From Rhodoferax sp. (GTDB lineage: Bacteria; Pseudomonadota; Gammaproteobacteria; Burkholderiales; Burkholderiaceae_C): a stretch of DNA of 11,640 nt. Below, piece by piece: positions 6,548 to 11,640 of the stretch (positions are counted from its first letter, which is position 1; each line of letters starts with the position of its first letter). Both the position numbers and the translations under genes were made by a program. The notes beneath the pieces are model-generated. The model was not told where the DNA came from and did not search any database. It saw nothing but the letters and a program-made list of their open reading frames with translations. The stretch covers positions 1-11,640 of the forward strand of contig JAJAZK010000409.1 in NCBI GenBank assembly GCA_026785765.1. Direction: 5' to 3'.

Positions 6548-7646
6548 ACGTCCACCACGGCAGACACTCGCGCAGCGACAACACCTCGCCACACCGGCTT
6601 TCCTGGTAACCCGCCATGGCGTCGAGTTTTGCACGCCAGGCGTCGCTGCGCAACACCGCCAGCAGGGCGCGCGTCGCGGGTTGCTCCAGTGCCGACTTCA
6701 GGCACACCAGGAAGTAACGCTCCTGCACCAGCGGCACGAAGTCCAGCCCCTGTGCCCGGGCTGCCATTGCAATACCCAAGCCGACATCGGCGCTGCCCGA
6801 GGCAATTGACTGGGCGACTGCGGCGTGGGAAGGTTCGGTGTGCCCGTATCCGGCCAAGGCGGCAGGCTCCAGAGCGGCGCCCAATAGAAGTTCGTCGAGC
6901 ACCACCCGGGTCCCGGTGCCCGGGGCGCGGTTGACATACCGTGCTGCGCGCAGTACCACATCCTGCAGCGACTGCAACTGCAAGGGGTTGCCCCTGGCGA
7001 CGATCAGGCCCTGGGTGCGTTGGGCGAACCCGATGATCTTGTGCCGACCGGGTCGCAGCAGCGGCTTGTAGGTGCGCTGCGCCAGCGATCCGGGCTGCGC
7101 CGTTTGCAGCGTGTGGAAGCCGGCGATGCTGCAACGCCCTTCGTTGAGCGCACGGATCGCGTCCACACTGCCACAAAAGCGGATGTCCAGATGCAGCGGG
7201 TCGCGCGGCGGCCCCGGGTCGTCGCTGCCGGCCATCGCGTGTTCGCGCAAGGCCGCGAGCGCGTGGTCGTGGCTGGCGTACAGCGTCAGCACATGCGCCT
7301 GCGGGTCGAACGCCACCGCGAAGACGCGTTCGAGCTCGTTGCGCAAAGCGTCGATCTGCGGCGCCAGCCGCGCTTGCGCCTGCCGCTCGGCCCACATCAG
7401 CTTGGTGCCGAATGGCGTCAGGCGCGCAGACTGCCCCTTCTCCCACAACACCAGGCCGTTGCCCAGGGCGTCCTCCCAGCGTTTGAGTTCGCCCCAGACA
7501 TGGCGGTAGGACAGGCCCATGGCGCGCGCTGCGGCCGAGATCGAACCATGTGCAGACAGCGCCTGCAACAGGTCGATCAACGGGTTGCGCACTGTGGGGT
7601 TGCCAAGATCGCGCCCCAGCGTGTAGTGGAGTTGCAGCCTATGCAC
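6483..7646 (-). CDS. HTH regulator with ModE/LysR-like DNA-binding domain and PBP-like ligand domain
   Basis: The protein is 387 residues from the GTG at 7646. Its N-terminal winged-helix domain contains GSISAAARAMGLSYRHVWGE (about 35-54), typical of ModE/LysR-like recognition helices. The rest is a type-2 periplasmic-binding-protein-like domain with GSVDAIRALNEGRCSIAGFH, ARYVNRAPGTGTRVVLDELL and SHAAVAQSIASGSADVGLG, the form found in cytoplasmic regulators beside tungstate/molybdate transporters and molybdoenzymes. The ligand is probably an oxyanion, but this is inferred from family and context. The start at 7646 gives MHRLQLHY, the usual family beginning, and leaves a dyad in the intergenic gap; a GTG at 7679 would add 11 residues across that dyad. 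Neither start has a clear ribosome site. The family normally ends soon after LPWW; here 22 more residues follow, nearly all read from DNA antisense to senA. Confidence 0.88.
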   Translation of the reverse strand: MHRLQLHYTLGRDLGNPTVRNPLIDLLQALSAHGSISAAARAMGLSYRHVWGELKRWEDALGNGLVLWEKGQSARLTPFGTKLMWAERQAQARLAPQIDALRNELERVFAVAFDPQAHVLTLYASHDHALAALREHAMAGSDDPGPPRDPLHLDIRFCGSVDAIRALNEGRCSIAGFHTLQTAQPGSLAQRTYKPLLRPGRHKIIGFAQRTQGLIVARGNPLQLQSLQDVVLRAARYVNRAPGTGTRVVLDELLLGAALEPAALAGYGHTEPSHAAVAQSIASGSADVGLGIAMAARAQGLDFVPLVQERYFLVCLKSALEQPATRALLAVLRSDAWRAKLDAMAGYQESRCGEVLSLRECLPWWTFRPRRSESPRTGGPRLAGRSA

Positions 7647-7654
7647 GGGGTTTC

Positions 7655-7688
7655 GTATCGCAGGTCTTTGAATTGGCACCTACGATAC
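7655..7688. promoter_or_regulatory. Near-perfect 11-bp inverted repeat between regulator and tupB remnant
   Basis: GTATCGCAGGT (7655-7665) and ACCTACGATAC (7678-7688) are reverse complements at 10 of 11 positions, separated by 12 bases. The element fills the 50-base gap between the regulator's GTG (7646) and the ATG of the permease remnant (7697), the classic place for an operator shared by a regulator and a divergently transcribed target. It is therefore the best candidate binding site for the neighbouring HTH protein. The assignment is inference; it does not resemble the E. coli ModE consensus. Confidence 0.55.
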
Positions 7689-7696
7689 CGCAAGAT

Positions 7697-7816
7697 ATGC
7701 CGTTCTTTGCCCAGAGCATCAGCACCGCACTGCAACTGCTTGGCAGCGCCGACCCGGTGTTGTGGAGCGTGCTGGCGCGTTCGTTGGCGGCGATCGGCCT
7801 GGCCTGCTCGTCACGC
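7697..7816 (+). pseudogene. tupB: N-terminal remnant of a tungstate-type ABC transporter permease (TupB-like)
   Basis: From the ATG at 7697 about 40 codons read MPFFAQSISTALQLLGSADP and then VLWSVLARSLAAIGLACSS. This resembles the start of TupB-type permeases: an amphipathic opening, the phrase 'aDp-lW-v---SL', then the first membrane helix. After about residue 38 the likeness stops. The frame goes on as CDACAHNPTSRSALSG and beyond, with no further membrane segments, and none of the other frames resumes the family. Intact permeases are about 230-260 residues. TupB carries tungstate or molybdate through the inner membrane with TupA and TupC, neither of which is present here. Its position divergent from the oxyanion-type regulator supports the identification. 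The call rests on a short stretch, so another ABC permease is possible. Confidence 0.5.
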
Positions 7817-8001
7817 ATTGCCATCTGGTGGATCTGTGACGCCTGTGCCCACAACCCCACCAGCAGATCAGCCCTCAGCGGGCGAGTCAGCCCCAGTGGG
7901 CCCAAAAACATGCCGTTTGAAAATCTATTCCCGGAGCCTTGGCGCAGTGACTGGCGGCCGCTGAGGGCCAGGAGGCTGTCGGGCTTTGGGTTGGGTCCGC
8001 G
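7817..8001. other. Non-coding stretch inside the rearrangement scar
   Basis: No frame here gives a recognisable protein, though several stay open by chance in GC-rich DNA. It lies between the tupB remnant and the 98-bp inverted-repeat element. Near its right end TTGGGTCCG (7991-7999) is an imperfect direct copy of TTGGGTCTG (8002-8010), the outer part of that element's left arm. The stretch may be part of a dispersed intergenic repeat or decayed gene debris; sequence alone does not decide. Confidence 0.4.
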
Positions 8002-8099
8002 TTGGGTCTGCAAGGGGGTGCAGGCAAGGCGCAAAGCGCACCGGCAAAACACATCCGGCGAGCATTTGCAACGCCGCATGGGCCCCCTTGCAGGCCCAA
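8002..8099. repeat. 98-bp element bounded by 17-bp inverted repeats, abutting the ocd break
   Basis: TTGGGTCTGCAAGGGGG (8002-8018) and CCCCCTTGCAGGCCCAA (8083-8099) are reverse complements at 16 of 17 positions, with a 64-base interior. The interior contains a small hairpin, GCGC-AAA-GCGC (8030-8040 region). The right border falls exactly where the ornithine cyclodeaminase reading loses homology (8100). It could be a MITE-like or REP-like palindromic element, or simply the product of the rearrangement. No target-site duplication was recognised. Confidence 0.6.
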
Positions 8100-8685
8100 G
8101 CAACTCACCACGTCAGCCTGTGCGGCGGCGCCAGCCAGGTCCCGCGCGACGGTTGCCGCCATCCCGTTGCTTCGCCAGCCTTCGGCCAGCATCGCAGCTT
8201 GCACCGGGTCGCGGGCCCGGACTGTGACCTTCCTTGATCGGCAACACTTCGCGGTACGCGAGTGGAAGGAGGGCCGCGACGCGACCTGTGCCCACGACCA
8301 GCAGCCGCCGCGCACCGGGCCGCCCCAACTTGGACGCGGCCAGTGCCGACGCGGCCGCGGTTCGACGGGAAGTGATCTCATTGCCGTCGATCTGTGCCAA
8401 TGGCTGCCCGGTGCGCGCGTCGCAGGGCGTATAGGTCGAGAACAGGCCAGGCAGGCCCGGGGCCGCATTGCCGGGAAAGATGTTGACGGACTTGATGCCG
8501 AGGTAGTTGTCGGCCTGCCACGCTGGCATGATCAGCACGGTGCCTTGGCTGCCGTCGGGGGCTGTCAGAACGTGCGTGTGGCGCAGCGGCACATCGCAGC
8601 GCCGGACGCACATTCGCGCGATGGCATCGATCAAGCGGCCGAAGGGCAACGCATCTCCTTTCAGGGCAGCGTCGAAGGTCTTCAT
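8100..8685 (-). pseudogene. Ornithine cyclodeaminase/mu-crystallin family gene, frameshifted and 3'-truncated
   Basis: The family covers NAD(P)-dependent ornithine cyclodeaminases and ketimine (pyrroline-/piperideine-2-carboxylate) reductases. From ATG 8685, with GAGGG 6 bases upstream, about 151 residues read correctly: PLRHTH (33-38), GTVLIMPAW (48-56), YLGIKSVNIFPGN (61-73, with the family Lys at 65), ITSRRTAAASALAAS (104-118) and the Rossmann motif VVGTGRVA (130-137). At 8228-8235 the - strand reads AAGGAAGG, and the frame shifts: family sequence resumes in another frame as KVTVRARDP, and runs to AQADVVSC. Homology then stops at 8100, at the edge of the 98-bp inverted-repeat element. About 195 of the usual 310-330 residues remain, and the C-terminal catalytic part is missing. 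It follows the molybdoenzyme gene by 51 bases, so the two probably shared an operon. A sequencing error could explain the frameshift but not the truncation. Confidence 0.82.
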
Positions 8686-8736
8686 GCCGGTCCCTCTTGA
8701 AGGAGCGCCGAAGGCACGTCGGCGTGCGGCCGGGTG

Positions 8737-11640
8737 TCAGGCATCGATCACCACATCGCCGACCGGCACCGCCTGGCAGGCCAGACAGCTCGCCATGTCT
8801 TCGGGCTCGGCGCCATGCAGGTGGTGCACTCGGCCCGAGACCAGGCGCACGGCGCAGCTCTCGCACTGCCCCACACGGCAGCCGCTGGCCATGGTCAAGC
8901 CGATCGACTCACCGAACTGCAGCAACGTGCCCTGTGCAGGGGTCCAGTCCATCGCCACCCGGCCCGAGCGGGCGAAGCTGACCTTGCAGTGCTGCAGGCC
9001 GTCCGTCGGCATTGCCGCAGGTGATCGGAAGACCTCTTTGAAGATGTCGAAAGTAGGCACTCCGCGTTCGACGAGCCCGCGCGTGATCTCCTCCATCATG
9101 GACACTGGGCCACAGAGGTAAAAGCGCGCGCGACGCTCGATCAGGGACGCGTCGACGCTGGCGGCGGTCAACCGGGCGCTGCTTGCGAAATCCACGCCGC
9201 ACCGATCCTTGACCAGAGGTGCGCTGTAGTGGTCGATCACCCGCAGGCAAGGTAGCGCGTGCGCCAGATCGCCGATGCCACTGCGGAAGGCGTGCGTCTC
9301 GCTGTTGCGGTGGGCGCCATAGAGCCAGACCTCGGGCACGCCCGTCCGGCCCCGCAGCGATTCGAGCAGGCTGACGAACGGCGTGATGCCGATGCCGCCG
9401 GCCATCAGTACCAGAGGCTGCGCCGAATGCAAGGGCAGCGCGAAGCCGCCGCCGGGTGCGCGCAACTCGACGATGTCGCCCACCTTCACATGACGGTACA
9501 GATGACCCGACATGCGGCCTTCGCACGGCTCGCCGGTTTCCGTGTAGCCGCGTTGGTGTCGCACCGCGATGGTGTAGCCACGGCGATGGTCCTCGGCGGC
9601 AGCGCCGGTCAGCGAGTAGGCGCGCGTCAGTTCGCCTTCAGCGCCTGCCATTACTTTCAGCGTGATGTGCTGGCCTGGCAGGTAGTCGGGCAACTCGCCG
9701 CCGTCGACGGCCTCGAAGCGAAGTCCGAGCACGTCCTGGGCATGGGGGCGGTACTCGGTAACCCGGAAGGCCCGCCAACCCGCCCAGGCGCGCTGCCGCT
9801 CGGGCACCATTGGGTCGCGTTCGATGTTGCACAGGAACGAACGGTGACCCACCGAGCCACTGATCGGATCGTGCGCATCGGACGAAATCAGCTGGTTGAA
9901 ATTACTGCTGAATTCGCCATCGGCGCTGTAACCATCGCGGCCGAGTTCGGGGCAGGCCTGCCACCAGCCGAACTGGCCCACCACCACGTCGTGTGCCAAG
10001 CCCGGCAGGATGCGCGCGGCGAAGCGCGCTTGCCCGGCACGGGTGCTGATGCGAATCCAGTCCCCCTCGGCGATCTGCTTCTCGTTCGCCAGCGTGGTGC
10101 TGATCTCCGCAGTCGGCACTGCAGCGCGCTTGCGCAGCGACGCCAGGCTGCGATGCTGGCTGTGACAGTAGTAGCCGCTCTTGGCCGAGGTCAGCACGTA
10201 CGGGTAACGCCCTTGTTGCGTGCGCGTCCGGTCGCGCGGGCTGTCGGCGGGCTCGACGAAAGTCGGCAGCGGCGGCTGGCCGTGGCGCAGCAGCAGCTCG
10301 GAATACAGCTCGACACGCCGGGTCTCGGTCGCGAAACCCGCCACACCATCGGCTGTGGCCCGCGCGTACTTGAGCTCGGCCGGATCGATGGCACAGGCCA
10401 CTCCTTCGGGCCGTTGGCGCAGTTGCTCGACGCTCAGGCCAAGTGGCTCCAGCATGTGGTTCCAGCCGGCTTCGACGCTGCCACCGAAAAAGGCTTCGCC
10501 CAAGCCCAAGCGCACGGCAAGGTCGAACACGATCTCGTTGTCAGACCGCGCCTCGCCCTGCGGCGGCACCATGCGCTGACGCAGTTGGACATGGCCGGCC
10601 GCCTGCGCGTTGATCTCGAAGCCGATGCGCAGGCCCTCGCGTTCCCAGGGCGTACCCACGGGCAGCAGGATGTCGGCATAACGTGCGCCGGGGGTCTCGA
10701 ACAGGTCGCAATGGACATGAAATTCCAGCGCGGCCAGCGCCTGCTGCGCCCGCGCGGTGTCAGCCTGGGAAATGGGCAGGTTGGTGCCGAAGGCCAGCAT
10801 CGCGCGCACGCGGTAGGGCTTGCCCTCGAGGATGGCGCGATAGGTGTCTCGTGCCGTCACCCAGCCTTGTGCGGGTGGGCCGATCGGCCGTTCGGCCAGG
10901 CCCAGCGCCTTGGCACGTTGGGCGGGCGCCAGCAGATCGAGGCCGTTCACAACGCGCGCCGGCGGTCTGCCGAAAAGACGGTTACCGCCGCGCTGGTCGA
11001 AGCAACCGAGCAGCGCGTACAAGGTTGCCACCGCGCGCGCGGACTGGGGCGCGTTGGTGTGTTGGCCAATCCCGGCCCACGCGTGGTAGGCCACGCGGCG
11101 GCTGCTGGCCAACAACGTGGCAGCCGCGCGCAGTTCGACCTCGGGCACGCCGGTGATCTGCGCGACGCGCGCGGGCGGGTACGCTGCGGCCGCTCGCCGC
11201 AACAGCTCGAAGACCGGCGTGCAGCGCAAGCGCGCCGGCGCCCCAGGCGCTGCCGACCTGAGCTCAAGATCAAGGTCACCCTGCAGTGCGAAGTGCTCGG
11301 AACCCTGCGGCTGCGCAGCCAGCGCGGTGTCGTACGCCACGGGCGTTGCGCGCTGCGTGTCCCAGGCCATGAAGCGGTCGTGCGGGGAGGCCGGGTCGAA
11401 GTCGCGCTCGCGCAGAAAGCGCCCGTTGTCGTTGCGCACCAGCAACGGCGCGTTGGTCCAGTCGCGCACGAAGGCAGCATCGAAACGCCCGCCTTCGATC
11501 AGCAGGTGGATCAGTCCGAGGGCCAGCGCGGCGTCGGTTCCCGGGCGCACCTGCAGCCAGCTCTGAGCCTGCAAGGCCACCGCCGTGGGCCGGGGGTCGA
11601 CCACCAAAAGCTTCGAGAAGGCGTCACCGCCACGACCGAT
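8737..11640 (-). CDS. Molybdopterin oxidoreductase fused to FAD/NAD(P)H reductase and 2Fe-2S ferredoxin (5' end outside window)
   Basis: The frame is open from the right edge to TGA at 8737-8739: 968 residues, N-terminus missing. Fragment residues 1-460 are the DMSO-reductase-type molybdopterin domain (SKLLVVDPRPT at the edge; HAWAGIGQHTN; LAFGTNLPISQAD; YADILLPVGTPWEREG). About 478-615 is the molybdopterin-dinucleotide-binding domain (YPYVLTSAKSGYYCHSQHRS, VVVGQFGWWQACPELG). About 625-845 is a ferredoxin-NADP reductase-type module with RAYSLTG (FAD), GGIGITPF (NAD(P)) and YLCGP. About 885-968 is a plant-type 2Fe-2S domain with C-x4-C-x2-C (922, 927, 930) and a fourth Cys at 956. The last two modules resemble phthalate-dioxygenase-reductase types, so NAD(P)H could feed electrons directly to the molybdenum site. 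The residue binding molybdenum and any 4Fe-4S cluster lie beyond the edge. The substrate is unknown; assimilatory nitrate reductase-like is one option. Confidence 0.92.
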   Translation of the reverse strand: MGRGGDAFSKLLVVDPRPTAVALQAQSWLQVRPGTDAALALGLIHLLIEGGRFDAAFVRDWTNAPLLVRNDNGRFLRERDFDPASPHDRFMAWDTQRATPVAYDTALAAQPQGSEHFALQGDLDLELRSAAPGAPARLRCTPVFELLRRAAAAYPPARVAQITGVPEVELRAAATLLASSRRVAYHAWAGIGQHTNAPQSARAVATLYALLGCFDQRGGNRLFGRPPARVVNGLDLLAPAQRAKALGLAERPIGPPAQGWVTARDTYRAILEGKPYRVRAMLAFGTNLPISQADTARAQQALAALEFHVHCDLFETPGARYADILLPVGTPWEREGLRIGFEINAQAAGHVQLRQRMVPPQGEARSDNEIVFDLAVRLGLGEAFFGGSVEAGWNHMLEPLGLSVEQLRQRPEGVACAIDPAELKYARATADGVAGFATETRRVELYSELLLRHGQPPLPTFVEPADSPRDRTRTQQGRYPYVLTSAKSGYYCHSQHRSLASLRKRAAVPTAEISTTLANEKQIAEGDWIRISTRAGQARFAARILPGLAHDVVVGQFGWWQACPELGRDGYSADGEFSSNFNQLISSDAHDPISGSVGHRSFLCNIERDPMVPERQRAWAGWRAFRVTEYRPHAQDVLGLRFEAVDGGELPDYLPGQHITLKVMAGAEGELTRAYSLTGAAAEDHRRGYTIAVRHQRGYTETGEPCEGRMSGHLYRHVKVGDIVELRAPGGGFALPLHSAQPLVLMAGGIGITPFVSLLESLRGRTGVPEVWLYGAHRNSETHAFRSGIGDLAHALPCLRVIDHYSAPLVKDRCGVDFASSARLTAASVDASLIERRARFYLCGPVSMMEEITRGLVERGVPTFDIFKEVFRSPAAMPTDGLQHCKVSFARSGRVAMDWTPAQGTLLQFGESIGLTMASGCRVGQCESCAVRLVSGRVHHLHGAEPEDMASCLACQAVPVGDVVIDA

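Noticed and set aside
7674..7690. TGGCAC at 7674-7679 as a sigma54 -24 element
   Set aside because: There is no GC/TTGC-type -12 element at the required spacing; it is a chance match within the dyad region.
7020..7964. Long + strand frame opposite the regulator
   Set aside because: Low-complexity Arg/Gln/Val-rich translation without a domain; it lies antisense to the well supported regulator gene.
7639..8103. A - strand frame of about 150 codons across the scar region
   Set aside because: No recognisable motifs, and it spans the regulator start, the operator-like dyad, the tupB remnant and the inverted-repeat element, so it cannot be one real gene.
1..11640. tRNA, rRNA, CRISPR arrays, complete insertion sequences or phage genes
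   Set aside because: None was recognised. No array of spaced direct repeats, no transposase motif and no RNA gene could be supported.

Overview
The window is GC-rich chromosomal DNA. Gene families and protein wording point to a betaproteobacterium, most likely Burkholderiales near the Comamonadaceae; this is inferred from remembered family sequences, not from a search. It holds six intact or edge-truncated protein genes, two gene remnants, one very clear bidirectional terminator and several strong dyad-symmetric sites.

Left part (1-5045): the 3' two-thirds of dxs (isoprenoid precursor synthesis) runs in from the left edge. After 216 non-coding bases comes a two-gene TRAP permease operon (dctQ, dctM) on the + strand. 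The matching solute-binding protein gene (takP-like, 2-oxo-acid/pyruvate type) lies on the - strand and converges on dctM. The two transcripts meet at a perfect 30-base palindromic terminator (3883-3912). Splitting one TRAP transporter into two convergent units is unusual. The takP side alone carries operator-like dyads (TGGT-N3-ACCA), the recognition pattern of FadR-type GntR regulators such as PdhR and LldR, which respond to pyruvate and lactate.

Middle part (5046-7696): the takP/senA divergent intergenic region also holds a perfect 14-bp inverted repeat. It is followed by an EgtB-family gene that best fits selenoneine synthase SenA, although one of the three expected iron-ligand histidines reads as arginine. 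This gene overlaps tail to tail by 65 bp with a regulator on the - strand. The regulator joins a ModE/LysR-like helix-turn-helix to a periplasmic-binding-protein-like effector domain, a type found beside tungstate/molybdate transporters and molybdoenzymes.

Right part (7697-11640): a rearranged scar. About 40 codons of a tungstate-type ABC permease (tupB) start just beyond a dyad next to the regulator and then stop making sense. About 285 bases of non-coding DNA follow, including a 98-bp element with 17-bp inverted ends. That element abuts the point where an ornithine cyclodeaminase-family gene on the - strand loses homology; this gene also has an internal frameshift. Upstream of it in the same apparent operon is a very large molybdopterin oxidoreductase fused to an NAD(P)H:flavin reductase and a 2Fe-2S ferredoxin domain, running off the right edge.

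The right part therefore looks like a former oxyanion-uptake and molybdoenzyme neighbourhood. The regulator and enzyme remain, but the transporter and the accessory dehydrogenase have been lost at this locus.
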